In this document: one piece after another, positions 63,201 to 64,000 of the stretch | Numbering within the stretch: position 1 is the first letter of the stretch | Layout of the letters: every line of letters begins with the position of its first letter | NCBI GenBank assembly: GCA_030141605.1 | Contig: JAQGDQ010000013.1 | Coordinates: 758,447 to 822,446 of the forward strand | Direction: 5' to 3' | DNA from: Tubiluchus corallicola | Lineage: Eukaryota; Priapulida; Priapulimorpha; Priapulimorphida; Tubiluchidae | DNA: 64,000 nt | The notes under the pieces: generated by a model | Database searches by the model: none | What the model was told of the DNA's origin: nothing | What the model saw: only the letters and a program-made list of their open reading frames with translations | Translations under genes and position numbers: made by a program

Positions 63201-63811
63201 ATTTAACATTTCCGTTTCATTATTTTCATTTAACAAGTTTACATACATGTTTTAATTCCAGCTGACTCTGACCTAATTCACGTAATGCTTATGGGCATTA
63301 TAATCTTTTCGCAGGTAAAGGTAACCCACAGGTAGAAGAGCAGTTCATCACTGAGAAACAATTGTCTTTTTTCAAATTGTTATATAACTACTAATTACCC
63401 TTGAAGGTGTTTCTTGAAAGGAACCAAGCATCCACCTCATGTACTTAAAGTTTAACTTAAAAATTAATTCAATTTATTCTCTTGAAAATGGGAAGCAACC
63501 ATTGTATACCATTGTCTCATAATTGACCTGCAACTATTAGATTGGTAATTTCATGACATAATTGTTGTGTCCTTTTCTAGAACACTATTACTAGAATTAC
63601 TAATCATTAACAGAGAAGTAAATGAAATTATAAAAGGTGCACCTTGAATGAGCCATTCACATTGCTGCTTTGCTGGATAATCACCTGCTCCATCAGAAAT
63701 GGTTCCTGTGTTATTTGTCAGCACGATCCGTCGTTTAGCACACGAACAGACACAGGATCTCAATTCAACTGACAGGATTATTAGTGAAAGCAGACTGTGC
63801 AGTCTGTGCAT
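11256..63811 (-). CDS. MEGF8: Multiple epidermal growth factor-like domains protein 8, whole gene (40 coding exons)
   Basis: This is a single-pass type I membrane protein. In vertebrates MEGF8 works with the ubiquitin ligase MGRN1 (and MOSMO) to lower surface Smoothened and damp Hedgehog signalling, and it also affects left-right patterning. The 40 exons listed below sum to 8,517 nt, or 2,838 residues (human about 2,845), with all phases consistent. Domain order by residue: signal peptide 1-24, CUB 30-135, EGF 140-205, kelch propeller 210-580, PSI/Cys-rich 585-1080, Ca-EGF 1105-1165, EGF/laminin-EGF 1167-1295, CUB 1298-1432, EGF 1433-1495, kelch 1500-1870, PSI series 1880-2190, Ca-EGF 2210-2255, laminin-EGF 2256-2466, juxtamembrane domain 2503-2675, TM 2679-2702, tail with MASRPF at 2723. 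Attractin is related but has only one propeller, and its C-lectin domain is absent here. Exon 1 to stop spans 52.6 kb; the gene converges on RPS7. Confidence 0.97.
11586..11606 (-). other. MASRPF motif in the MEGF8 tail
   Basis: The residues MASRPFG (2723-2729) lie about 20 residues inside the membrane. In vertebrate MEGF8, ATRN and ATRNL1 the equivalent MASRPFA motif is required to bind MGRN1. The last position is Gly here instead of Ala. Retention suggests the same ubiquitin-ligase partnership in this organism. Confidence 0.85.
13135..13243 (-). CDS. MEGF8: MEGF8 exon 39: Cys-rich juxtamembrane start
   Basis: Residues 2467-2502 ([20 protein letters not shown]...). It matches the human segment CAKCRESFHGSPLGGQQCYR. 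Acceptor TTGCAG, donor CAAG|GTAAAC, ends in phase 1. Confidence 0.93.
13415..14657. mobile_element. Composite transposon-derived block in intron 38
   Basis: The block has unusually GC-rich patches (13,440-13,500 and 14,000-14,400) compared with the surrounding DNA. It ends with GGTCGAGCCGGCCCTGTA, whose reverse complement begins CAGGGCCGGCTC, a sequence type common at hAT-like transposon ends. I could not find a convincing partner at the left end. The short open frames at 13,809-14,266 lie in this block and show no recognisable protein. Confidence 0.35.
14326..14445 (-). pseudogene. 5S rRNA-like sequence, full length (120 bp)
   Basis: On the - strand it reads ATATCACGTTGAAAACACTG, TTCTCGTCTGATCACCAAAG, TTAAGCAAC, CCTGGTTAGTACTTGGATGG, GTGACCGCC and ends GGTGCTGTTGGCTT, which is the 5S rRNA order and length. 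The internal promoter (A box, intermediate element, C box) looks largely intact. Changes such as CACAGAGCC in the loop region, and no TTTT terminator directly after the end, argue for a dispersed copy or a 5S-headed SINE rather than a working gene. A GC-rich tail of about 300 bp follows it downstream. Confidence 0.8.
14875..14995 (-). CDS. MEGF8: MEGF8 exon 38: laminin-type EGF
   Basis: Residues 2426-2466, [18 protein letters not shown] and [12 protein letters not shown]. This parallels the human CQCNGHADTCN...C...NNTETGTC segment. Enters in phase 2 and leaves in phase 0 at TATCAG|GTAAAC. Confidence 0.95.
15287..15432 (-). CDS. MEGF8: MEGF8 exon 37: laminin-type EGF
   Basis: Residues 2378-2426, including [20 protein letters not shown]. 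The phrase matches human VCVNCQNNSYGEKCESCLQG. Phase 0 to phase 2, donor AAACC|GTAAGA. Confidence 0.95.
15463..16014. mobile_element. hAT-like TIR fragment in intron 36
   Basis: The left end reads CTGTGGCGGTTC and the right end GAGCCGCCACTG, an imperfect inverted repeat. The interior ATTGAATATTATCGATAATA and flanks match, inverted, the segment at 21,688-21,930. GTGGCGG ends are typical of hAT MITEs, but I could not identify an 8-bp target duplication. Confidence 0.5.
16845..17021 (-). CDS. MEGF8: MEGF8 exon 36: laminin-type EGF continuation
   Basis: Residues 2319-2377, [20 protein letters not shown] then [15 protein letters not shown]. It follows exon 35 directly (human GSHCEQCLPLFVGSAVGGGT). 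Phase 0 on both sides. Confidence 0.95.
17170..17715 (-). repeat. Dispersed repeat family R3, copy A
   Basis: About 545 bp that reappears at 26,412-26,963 in the same orientation (for example ATTGCACAAAAACAGGTGCT, TAAAACTTGCCAAGTTTTAG, TTAATTAAGATTTTAATG). Short open frames in both copies translate to the same few residues, but this only reflects shared repeat ancestry. Confidence 0.75.
18052..18624. mobile_element. hAT-like element at the 5' end of intron 35
   Basis: The left end reads CAGTGACGTAGCAACTGC, and the right end in reverse complement reads CCGCGGGCGTAGCAAGGTGG. The shared GCGTAGCAA-type core is common at hAT termini. The right edge lies only about 10 nt inside intron 35 (donor GT at 18634). 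Confidence 0.45.
18635..18824 (-). CDS. MEGF8: MEGF8 exon 35: EGF and laminin-EGF
   Basis: Residues 2255-2318: [52 protein letters not shown]. Nearly colinear with human RPVCAQGCVNGSC...CRCHFGFVGRNC. Phase 2 to phase 0, donor ACGCAG|GTATGT. Confidence 0.97.
18937..19549. mobile_element. piggyBac-like MITE, copy A (intron 34)
   Basis: The element (18941-19545) starts CCCTTTCACTA and ends TAGTGAAAGGG, a perfect 11-bp inverted repeat. It is flanked on both sides by TTAA (18937-18940, 19546-19549). TTAA duplications with CCCTTT-type ends are the mark of the piggyBac superfamily. The interior has no transposase. A sister copy in the opposite orientation lies at 41,726-42,315. Confidence 0.8.
19952..20132 (-). 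CDS. MEGF8: MEGF8 exon 34: Ca-binding EGF
   Basis: Residues 2195-2255. After [19 protein letters not shown] comes NLEREDC and [15 protein letters not shown]. The DEC...C...C.C...G pattern is a Ca-binding EGF; human has CPPEDECANGHHDCNETQNC. Phase 1 to phase 2, donor GGCGG|GTATGT. Confidence 0.96.
20340..20545 (+). repeat. Retroposon 3' end (non-LTR type)
   Basis: The stretch ends AATAAAATTCTATTCTGTTC and resembles 46,975-47,150, which ends similarly with an ATTCT-type repeated tail. A shared 3' end with an A/T-rich repeat tail suggests 5'-truncated LINE copies. No coding part remains. Confidence 0.5.
20630..21215 (-). repeat. Dispersed repeat family R2, copy B (inverted)
   Basis: In reverse complement this segment carries the same landmarks as 5,100-5,560, in the same order: ATAAAACGGCAGC region, CCCCAAAAGAACGATGTTAT and the CTCATGAACTCAAAAGATGC part. 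Confidence 0.65.
21394..21518 (-). CDS. MEGF8: MEGF8 exon 33: PSI end and linker
   Basis: Residues 2153-2194: [19 protein letters not shown], then [15 protein letters not shown]. Human has CGWCAWGGQDGGGRCMEGGL at the same place. Phase 2 to phase 1. Confidence 0.95.
21688..22040. mobile_element. hAT-like MITE with poly-G run
   Basis: Starts CAGTGGCGGCTCATCTATAG. The interior matches, inverted, the element at 15,463-16,014 (TTATCGATTATCGATAATAT). A run of 10 G begins at about 21,999. A possible right end GATTTGCCACTG is near 22,037. Confidence 0.45.
22290..22366 (-). pseudogene. Degenerate 5S rRNA fragment
   Basis: On the - strand GAGCCTGGTCAGTATCTGAA, TAGGTGACCGC and CAATACCAACTGTTGG line up with the 3' two thirds of 5S rRNA and with the better copy at 14,326-14,445, but with several substitutions and small gaps. 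Confidence 0.6.
22488..22636 (-). CDS. MEGF8: MEGF8 exon 32: PSI module
   Basis: Residues 2104-2153: [20 protein letters not shown] then [19 protein letters not shown]. Human CQSPEFLAQRCAFGECGRLL is clearly the same segment. Phase 0 to phase 2. Confidence 0.96.
23636..24198. mobile_element. TTAA-flanked TIR element R4, copy A (intron 31)
   Basis: Ends are TTAAAGGAAAA and TTTTCCTTTAA, a perfect inverted repeat if TTAA is counted as the flanking duplication. Interior landmarks (CTATCACTTACGTCACAAAC, CCGAGGTAATTATTATTTAA) recur at 60,666-61,249, and the termini recur in inverted order at 34,533-34,992. No transposase is present. The right end lies about 36 nt from the exon 31 donor. Confidence 0.7.
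24235..24366 (-). CDS. MEGF8: MEGF8 exon 31: PSI module
   Basis: Residues 2060-2103, with [15 protein letters not shown] and [10 protein letters not shown]. Its Cys spacing (C-x(7)-C-x2-C ... C-x-W) is PSI-like. Phase 0 on both sides. Confidence 0.93.
24902..24993 (-). CDS. MEGF8: MEGF8 exon 30: linker
   Basis: Residues 2029-2059, [20 protein letters not shown]. It carries one Cys and no domain of its own. Accepted because it is the only open segment that joins exon 29 (phase 1) to exon 31 (phase 0) with good splice sites (GTTTAG|GT and TTTCA|GTAAGT). Confidence 0.82.
25020..25160. repeat. Tandem repeat of about 41 bp
   Basis: Three degenerate units of the form GGTCAAGCTGGACATAGCTA plus CATTCCCCAGTGT, in intron 29. 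Confidence 0.75.
25327..25534 (-). CDS. MEGF8: MEGF8 exon 29: Cys-rich PSI modules
   Basis: Residues 1960-2028: [43 protein letters not shown]. Twelve or more Cys in 69 residues. Phase 0 to phase 1, donor CAAG|GTACAA. Confidence 0.94.
25872..26125. mobile_element. Short TE remnant with G-rich/C-rich ends
   Basis: Left end has a G run followed by CGACCCC; the right end is GGCTCAGCCCCCCCCT. Opposed G and C runs suggest terminal inverted repeats of a small hAT-like element. No TSD was identified. Confidence 0.35.
26412..26963 (-). repeat. Dispersed repeat family R3, copy B
   Basis: Matches 17,170-17,715. Its right edge is only about 8 nt from the exon 28 donor (GT at 26970). Confidence 0.75.
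26971..27109 (-). CDS. MEGF8: MEGF8 exon 28: PSI module
   Basis: Residues 1913-1959: [20 protein letters not shown] then [17 protein letters not shown]. Phase 2 to phase 0, donor GAACCG|GTAAGC. Confidence 0.93.
27389..28232. mobile_element. Tigger/pogo-like MITE, copy A (intron 27)
   Basis: Begins TA|CAGTAAGTCCTCGCTTAAC and ends GTTAAGCAAGGACTTTACTG. CAGT...CTCGCTTAAC termini with TA flanks are typical of Tigger-type pogo transposons. The right subterminal part carries three copies of a 63-66-bp repeat (about 28,012-28,206) with internal GTTTAGCGTCGTTAAAA. The right flank is TG, so the TA duplication is not perfect here. No transposase. Confidence 0.75.
28421..28516 (-). CDS. MEGF8: MEGF8 exon 27: PSI module
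   Basis: Residues 1881-1913: [20 protein letters not shown] then LCFSNSKP. Too short to show as a long open frame; supported by the phase 2 fit with exons 26 and 28 and the Cys pattern C-x5-C-x2-C. Confidence 0.88.
28577..29028. mobile_element. Non-autonomous TIR element R5, copy B (intron 26)
   Basis: Starts ATGTGTGCTTGCAAACC and ends TGCAAGCACACAAAT; the interior matches 10,194-10,831. About 190 bp shorter than copy A. Confidence 0.7.
29030..30320. other. Intron 26, no recognised element
   Basis: AT-rich sequence. An open frame of 67 codons starts at 29,045 but shows no similarity and no coding character. A short AGCTGAGCTCCAGCCAG patch at about 29,361 stands out as locally G+C richer. 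Confidence 0.5.
30325..30469. repeat. Long inverted repeat (hairpin)
   Basis: The left arm TAAAGCAAATGTAACATGGG, AAACCTTTTTTC is answered by the right arm GAAAAAGGTTTCCCATG, TTGCATTTGTTTTAAA, with about 75 nt between. Arms are about 32 bp and nearly perfect. It could be a foldback MITE. Confidence 0.75.
30909..31154 (-). CDS. MEGF8: MEGF8 exon 26: last kelch blade of propeller 2
   Basis: Residues 1799-1881: [12 protein letters not shown]..., [37 protein letters not shown]. Hydrophobic-GG and a following conserved strand mark a kelch repeat, then Cys residues open the PSI series. Phase 2 to phase 2. Confidence 0.95.
31309..31984. mobile_element. Tigger/pogo-like MITE, copy B (intron 25)
   Basis: TA|CAGTAAGTCCTTGCTTAAC at the left, TGCAAGGACTTACTG|TA at the right, with perfect TA flanks. 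The interior shares TTAAATCATATAAATTAAA and other landmarks with copy A at 27,391. Open frames inside are not transposase. Confidence 0.82.
32143..32410 (-). CDS. MEGF8: MEGF8 exon 25: kelch blade
   Basis: Residues 1710-1799: [20 protein letters not shown] then [20 protein letters not shown] and [21 protein letters not shown] standard kelch pattern (H...VFGG...L...W). Phase 1 to phase 2. Confidence 0.97.
32700..33182 (-). repeat. 96-bp tandem array containing copies of an exon end and its splice donor
   Basis: Unit starts (+ strand TTAGTCTTG) fall at 32761, 32857, 32953, 33049 and 33145, exactly 96 bp apart, with a partial unit at about 32,700-32,760. The unit nearest the exon (33128-33182) is the real 3' end of MEGF8 exon 24 plus its donor. 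The other units repeat the last 38 or so exon bases (GGACTTATTTCAAGACTAA, CGGCAGTA) and a donor-like GG|GTACGTAGA at 33031, 32935 and 32839; the most distal is changed to GTGCAT (32743). The array reads open for 228 codons in one - strand frame, but not in the exon's frame. Confidence 0.92.
33128..33404 (-). CDS. MEGF8: MEGF8 exon 24: kelch blade
   Basis: Residues 1618-1709: [55 protein letters not shown]. Acceptor TTTTCTAG|ACAACC; donor GCTG|GTACGTAG at 33127. Phase 0 to phase 1. Its 3' end is the first member of the tandem array just downstream. Confidence 0.95.
34105..34210. repeat. (CA)n microsatellite
   Basis: A CA-rich run at about 34,148-34,200 with some CG and TA interruptions, 35 nt from the exon 23 donor. 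Confidence 0.85.
34246..34401 (-). CDS. MEGF8: MEGF8 exon 23: kelch blade
   Basis: Residues 1566-1617: [47 protein letters not shown]. Phase 0 on both sides, donor GAG|GTACAC. Confidence 0.96.
34533..34992. mobile_element. TTAA-flanked TIR element R4, copy C (inverted)
   Basis: Starts TTAAAGGAAAACCAGGAGAA and ends GTCCGCTTTTCCTTTAA. Its ends match those of 23,636-24,198 in reverse order (GATTGAGTCTAATCAATCGT near the right end). The open frame at 34,647-34,859 is inside it. Confidence 0.65.
35805..36805 (+). repeat. Dispersed repeat family R1, copy B, interrupted
   Basis: Matches 1,285-1,960 and 48,588-49,255. It is split by about 360 bp of unrelated DNA (about 36,002-36,360, starting ATGGTTCACACCCTGTC), which both other copies lack, so a later insertion broke it. 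Confidence 0.7.
36856..37113 (-). CDS. MEGF8: MEGF8 exon 22: EGF end and first blade of propeller 2
   Basis: Residues 1480-1565: [16 protein letters not shown] closes the [23 protein letters not shown] starts the propeller. Phase 0 on both sides; acceptor TTTTTATAG, donor ACG|GTAAGA. Confidence 0.96.
38006..38139. repeat. 67-bp tandem duplication
   Basis: Two units (38006-38072, 38073-38139), starting AAATTGATGTTTTATG, differing at about two bases. The rest of intron 21 (37,114-38,965) shows nothing recognisable. Confidence 0.9.
38966..39105 (-). CDS. MEGF8: MEGF8 exon 21: EGF modules
   Basis: Residues 1433-1479: [44 protein letters not shown]. Two EGF starts in a row. Acceptor TTCTTAG|GTG, donor TTG|GTAAGT. 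By translation the exon is 141 nt, so one edge may be off by one base in this listing. Confidence 0.94.
39165..39310 (+). repeat. Dispersed repeat family R1, fragment D
   Basis: Matches the last 145 bp of the R1 copies (GGAGTTTAAATTTACATGTT to TAAGTGGAAGGTTTTC). Confidence 0.65.
39792..40104 (-). CDS. MEGF8: MEGF8 exon 20: second CUB domain
   Basis: Residues 1328-1432: [78 protein letters not shown] features are the C-x-W start, the D.C...VYIYDG strand and the ending F.G..F. Phase 2 to phase 0. Confidence 0.97.
40150..40493 (-). mobile_element. pogo-like MITE family P, copy A (inverted)
   Basis: TA|CACTCATATCTTGC at the left, GGCAAACCGAGATATTAGCG|TA at the right. Relative to 58,190-58,605 it is inverted. 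Perfect TA flanks. Confidence 0.75.
40535..40670. repeat. (GT)n-rich microsatellite, two blocks
   Basis: TGTG/CGTG runs at about 40,538-40,605 and 40,640-40,655, separated by a duplicated ATATATA..AAAGTACAAAAAAATTTAC segment (40,608-40,634 and 40,659-40,690). The second copy abuts the exon 19 donor. Confidence 0.8.
40694..40801 (-). CDS. MEGF8: MEGF8 exon 19: start of CUB 2
   Basis: Residues 1292-1328: [17 protein letters not shown] then [14 protein letters not shown]. Human RECGGRALLTNVSS corresponds. Donor AAAGG|GTTTGT is weaker than most but keeps the reading frame. Phase 2 to phase 2. Confidence 0.92.
41726..42315. mobile_element. piggyBac-like MITE, copy B (intron 18)
   Basis: Inverted relative to 18,937-19,549. 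TTAA|CTCTTTCATTTCGGAAGG at the left, CGTAGTGAAAGGG|TTTAA at the right. Slightly decayed ends compared with copy A. Shared interior: CATGCAAGGGACCGAAGGTG. Confidence 0.72.
42466..42664 (-). CDS. MEGF8: MEGF8 exon 18: laminin-EGF
   Basis: Residues 1226-1292: [63 protein letters not shown]. Human CRPGSFGNATGSRGCRPCQC is the counterpart. Phase 1 to phase 2. Confidence 0.97.
43040..43215 (-). CDS. MEGF8: MEGF8 exon 17: EGF and laminin-EGF start
   Basis: Residues 1167-1225: [57 protein letters not shown]. Parallel to human CVCDLGWTSD...CDECQDWTWGEHC. Phase 2 to phase 1. Confidence 0.97.
43549..43801 (-). CDS. MEGF8: MEGF8 exon 16: Ca-binding EGF
   Basis: Residues 1083-1167: [71 protein letters not shown]. 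Human LPARWAYARCPDVDECRLGL shows the same join between the ectodomain linker and the EGF. Phase 1 to phase 2. Confidence 0.98.
44049..44581. mobile_element. hAT-like MITE in intron 15
   Basis: Left end TAGAGCCCCAGTTCCTGACT, right end GTTGGGAACCAAAGCTCTA: an imperfect inverted repeat of the GGTTCCCAAC type that many hAT elements carry. No target duplication identified. Confidence 0.55.
44795..44910 (-). CDS. MEGF8: MEGF8 exon 15: PSI module
   Basis: Residues 1044-1082: [40 protein letters not shown]-x8-C-x2-C-x3-C-GWC is a clear PSI pattern. Phase 2 to phase 1; donor CTAG|GTACTT. Confidence 0.95.
45513..46017 (+). mobile_element. pogo-like MITE family P, copy B, decayed left end
   Basis: The right end GGCAAACCAAGATATGAGTG|TA is well kept; the left end is decayed (ACATTCATATTTCACAAAAG). 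Inside is the same sequence as in 58,190-58,605, including an internal CAGTAGGTGCC motif. Confidence 0.7.
46063..46289 (-). CDS. MEGF8: MEGF8 exon 14: PSI module
   Basis: Residues 969-1044: [59 protein letters not shown]. The C-x5-C-x2-C-x4-C-x-WC core is PSI. Phase 0 to phase 2; donor TGCAG|GTAATG. Confidence 0.94.
46341..46600 (+). mobile_element. tRNA-derived SINE, copy 2 (intron 13)
   Basis: A-box-like TTTAGTCTAGTGGTAATACG and B-box-like GTGAGTTCGATAC as in copy 1 at 701-970, with GGTAAAAGTGGGGTAATAAT in the body and AAATAAAGATTATTAGTATT at the end. It is antisense to MEGF8. Confidence 0.78.
46975..47150 (+). repeat. Retroposon 3' end (non-LTR type)
   Basis: Similar to 20,340-20,545, ending ATAAAATTCTACTCTATTTT. 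Probably a 5'-truncated LINE copy. Confidence 0.5.
47653..47886 (-). CDS. MEGF8: MEGF8 exon 13: PSI module plus Cys-rich tail
   Basis: Residues 891-968: [51 protein letters not shown] textbook PSI followed by the start of the next. Phase 0 on both sides. Confidence 0.96.
48312..48524 (-). CDS. MEGF8: MEGF8 exon 12: extracellular linker region
   Basis: Residues 820-890: [50 protein letters not shown]. No Cys; probably beta-rich together with exons 9-11. Phase 0 on both sides; donor AGT|GTGAGT. Confidence 0.9.
48588..49255 (+). repeat. Dispersed repeat family R1, copy C
   Basis: Matches 1,285-1,960. It begins about 60 nt upstream of the exon 12 acceptor. The open frame at 49,086-49,325 lies in it and is not a gene. 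Confidence 0.72.
49669..49816. mobile_element. Tigger/pogo-like MITE, decayed copy C
   Basis: TA|CAGTAAATCTTCACTCAATG at the left and AAGCAAAGACTTAATAAACT near the right. It has the Tigger-type layout of copies A and B but is only about 148 bp. Confidence 0.5.
50085..50262 (+). mobile_element. pogo-like MITE family P, internal fragment
   Basis: CCTAATTGTCTCAAAAGTAC, GCAATTGACTCAAATAACTC and GACGGCCTGCCAACTAGT are shared with the family P copies; both ends are missing. Its right edge is within about 10 nt of the exon 11 donor (GT at 50267). Confidence 0.65.
50268..50368 (-). CDS. MEGF8: MEGF8 exon 11: extracellular linker region
   Basis: Residues 786-819: [33 protein letters not shown]. Phase 1 to phase 0. 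Acceptor TTCTGCAG, donor AACCAG|GTATGT. Confidence 0.92.
51445..51860. repeat. 51-bp minisatellite at the start of intron 10
   Basis: Units start at 51445, 51496, 51547, 51598, 51649, 51700, 51750 and 51801, with a partial one at 51852. Because 51 is divisible by 3, the + strand reads open as repeats of [17 protein letters not shown] until a single-base deletion in the sixth unit (TACGCTAG for TACCGCTAG). The unit has GACGTC-type palindromes. The array ends only a few bases from the exon 10 donor (GT at 51864). I do not think it is translated. Confidence 0.95.
51865..51997 (-). CDS. MEGF8: MEGF8 exon 10: extracellular linker region
   Basis: Residues 742-785: [44 protein letters not shown]. 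Acceptor GTTCCAG|GTT, donor CTTA|GTAAGT. Phase 0 to phase 1. Confidence 0.92.
52016..52406. mobile_element. TIR element R6, copy A (intron 9)
   Basis: Ends AATAAGTCTTTTCACAG and TGAAAGGGCTTATT form an inverted repeat. The interior (CATGTGACATGTG, AGGATCTTGCTTAGGTACAA, TTCACGATCATCATCAATCA) matches 55,030-55,326. Confidence 0.75.
52693..52844 (-). CDS. MEGF8: MEGF8 exon 9: extracellular linker region, GC donor
   Basis: Residues 691-741: [40 protein letters not shown]. Joining to exon 10 needs a phase 0 end. No GT in the area gives that phase, but ATG|GCAAGT does and matches the GC-AG donor consensus. Acceptor GTTGCAG. Phase 1 to phase 0. Confidence 0.88.
53057..53273 (-). CDS. MEGF8: MEGF8 exon 8: Cys-rich region
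   Basis: Residues 619-690: [60 protein letters not shown] second PSI-type unit (C...C...C-x2-C). Phase 0 to phase 1; donor GATG|GTAAGC. The open frame runs past this donor. Confidence 0.93.
53636..53754 (-). CDS. MEGF8: MEGF8 exon 7: first PSI module
   Basis: Residues 579-618: [19 protein letters not shown] then [11 protein letters not shown]. Phase 1 to phase 0; acceptor TTTAG|TAAC, donor TACAG|GTGAGT. Confidence 0.92.
54580..54716 (-). mobile_element. pogo-type TIR end with CAGTAGGCGCC motif
   Basis: In reverse complement it begins TA|CAGTAGGCGCCGTTCGTT, AGACTCACGGTTAATAGAAT and goes on with the TTGACTCAAATAACTCCACT part that lies inside the family P elements. A similar end starts at 43,428 (TA|CAGTGGGCACC). 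I could not find the other terminus. Confidence 0.5.
55030..55326. mobile_element. TIR element R6, copy B (intron 6)
   Basis: AATAAGCCTTTTCATAG at the left, CTGTGAAAAGGCTTATT at the right: a near-perfect inverted repeat of 16-17 bp. About 95 bp shorter than copy A at 52,016. Confidence 0.8.
55459..55626 (-). CDS. MEGF8: MEGF8 exon 6: last kelch blade of propeller 1
   Basis: Residues 523-578: [52 protein letters not shown]. Found from the kelch GG signature and phase 1 fit on both sides; the frame is short. Donor ATAG|GTAAGT. Confidence 0.93.
55784..56342. repeat. 62-bp tandem repeat, nine copies (intron 5)
   Basis: Units start at about 55784, 55846, 55908, 55968, 56030, 56101, 56163, 56225 and 56287. 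The unit reads GTCATGATACGACTTTTCGT, ATGCATAAACTTTTACTTTA, GGTTTATAACACAGACAGAACT. One unit carries an extra GTCCAGAACT. Confidence 0.95.
57000..57158 (-). CDS. MEGF8: MEGF8 exon 5: kelch blade
   Basis: Residues 470-522: [52 protein letters not shown]. Phase 1 to phase 1; donor ACGG|GTTTGT is of the same unusual type as exon 19. Confidence 0.94.
58188..58607 (+). mobile_element. pogo-like MITE family P, copy C (intron 4)
   Basis: TA|CACTAATATCTCGGTTTGCC at the left, GGCAAACCGAGATATGAGTG|TA at the right: an inverted repeat of about 20 bp with perfect TA flanks, as expected for Tc1/mariner-pogo elements. No transposase; about 415 bp. Its interior includes sequence that elsewhere starts with its own CAGTAGG-type end. 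Confidence 0.82.
58732..59570 (-). CDS. MEGF8: MEGF8 exon 4: EGF end and four kelch blades
   Basis: The largest internal exon (839 nt), residues 190-469. [15 protein letters not shown] closes the EGF, then [20 protein letters not shown] leads to blades with [33 protein letters not shown] and [11 protein letters not shown]. Each blade has the H-A/S...hydrophobic-GG...W order of kelch. Phase 2 to phase 1; acceptor TTTTAG, donor GTTG|GTAAAA. Confidence 0.98.
60199..60434 (-). CDS. MEGF8: MEGF8 exon 3: CUB end and first EGF
   Basis: Residues 112-190: [20 protein letters not shown] (human LLHLFSDANYNLLGFNASF), then [37 protein letters not shown]. Phase 0 to phase 2. Confidence 0.97.
60664..61249. 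mobile_element. TTAA-flanked TIR element R4, copy B (intron 2)
   Basis: CTAAAGGAAAAC at the left, GTTTTCCTTTAA at the right; the interior matches 23,640-24,194 in the same orientation. The left TTAA has decayed to CTAA. Confidence 0.68.
61485..61648 (-). CDS. MEGF8: MEGF8 exon 2: first CUB domain, middle
   Basis: Residues 57-111: [54 protein letters not shown]. Human RFLFLDTECTYDYLFVYDGD and LLASLSG are clear counterparts; the D..C..D motif is the Ca-binding CUB signature. Phase 1 to phase 0. Confidence 0.98.
61832..62297 (+). mobile_element. pogo-like MITE family P, copy D (intron 1)
   Basis: TA|CACTAATATCTCAGTTTGCC at the left, GGCAAACCAAGATATGAGTG|TA at the right, with TA flanks. Well kept. 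A short fragment of the same end (CACTCGGTTTGCCGGAC) lies about 110 bp before it, at 61,722. Confidence 0.82.
62300..63642. other. First part of intron 1, no recognised element
   Basis: AT-rich, with several short direct and inverted runs (for example GTAATCATGATCATAATTGT near 62,722), but no gene, recognised repeat family or regulatory site that I can support. Confidence 0.5.
63643..63811 (-). CDS. MEGF8: MEGF8 exon 1: signal peptide and CUB start
   Basis: Residues 1-56. [19 protein letters not shown] is a hydrophobic secretion signal with likely cleavage near residue 23-24; [14 protein letters not shown] begins the CUB. This ATG is the first in frame and has A at -3. Donor CAAG|GTGCAC, phase 1. 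The transcription start was not identified, so a further non-coding exon upstream is possible. Confidence 0.93.
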
Positions 63812-63819
63812 GCTGGGAC

Positions 63820-63831
63820 TAAATTAACATG
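63820..63831 (-). promoter_or_regulatory. Three-codon upstream ORF before the MEGF8 start
   Basis: ATGTTAATTTAG on the - strand (Met-Leu-Ile-stop) ends 8 nt before the main ATG, with G at -3. If the transcript includes this stretch it could lower translation of MEGF8. Transcription across it is not shown. Confidence 0.45.
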
Positions 63832-64000
63832 GCTTGTTCGAGTTAGCTATTGCTGTAAAAATAGAATTAAAAAATACAGTCATTGTATGCAAACACAGTA
63901 TATAAAATAGTATAATCCAAATCCACAAACCAGCACTAAAGGGTTCGAGTTTAATTAGCACATTGTCTGCCTGAAAATTGTTGAGGTCTTAGGTTCCTGC

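Noticed and set aside
11256-63811. Attractin (ATRN/ATRNL1) as the identity of the large gene
   Set aside because: Two kelch propellers, two CUB domains and no C-type lectin domain fit MEGF8; many exact matches to MEGF8 segments.
1-64000. CRISPR arrays, operons, bacterial or phage systems
   Set aside because: None seen; the window is a eukaryotic genome with spliced genes, and its tandem arrays have no spacer structure.

Overview
This is AT-rich, intron-rich animal nuclear DNA. It holds two protein-coding genes that converge tail to tail, plus many small transposon remnants. The exon-intron structure, a tRNA-derived SINE, 5S-like DNA and terminal-inverted-repeat elements point to a non-vertebrate metazoan. 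I could not place it in a phylum from sequence alone.

Left part (about 2.5-7.55 kb, + strand): the complete gene for cytosolic ribosomal protein RPS7. It has two coding exons joined across a 4.36 kb intron and gives 193 residues (about 194 in human). A pyrimidine-rich (TOP-like) start lies just upstream. The intron holds a small LTR retrotransposon derivative with paired LTRs, a 5-bp target duplication, a tRNA-Leu primer site, a gag remnant and an integrase tail; the rest of pol is missing. From 7.56 to 11.25 kb there is no gene, only repeats.

Right part (63,811 down to 11,256, - strand): one very large gene that I reconstruct as 40 coding exons. All 39 junctions agree in phase and the total is 8,517 nt (2,838 residues plus stop). 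The order is signal peptide, CUB, EGF, six-bladed kelch, PSI/Cys-rich modules, Ca-binding EGF, laminin-EGF, CUB, EGF, second kelch propeller, PSI modules, Ca-binding EGF, laminin-EGF, juxtamembrane domain, one transmembrane helix and a cytoplasmic tail. This matches MEGF8 (human about 2,845 residues). The tail keeps the MASRPF block through which vertebrate MEGF8/attractin-type proteins engage the MGRN1 ubiquitin ligase.

The introns carry several repeat families: pogo/Tigger-like MITEs with TA duplications, two TTAA-flanked families, hAT-like pieces, two SINE copies, retroposon tails, a full-length 120-bp 5S rRNA-like copy and several minisatellites. The most unusual structural feature is a 96-bp tandem array that has copied the end of kelch exon 24 together with its splice donor. 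Other oddities are a GC-AG intron, a 51-bp minisatellite starting a few bases past a donor, and several repeats that begin within about 10 nt of a 5' splice site. Each of the two genes looks intact; I found no evidence of a previously undescribed multi-gene system.
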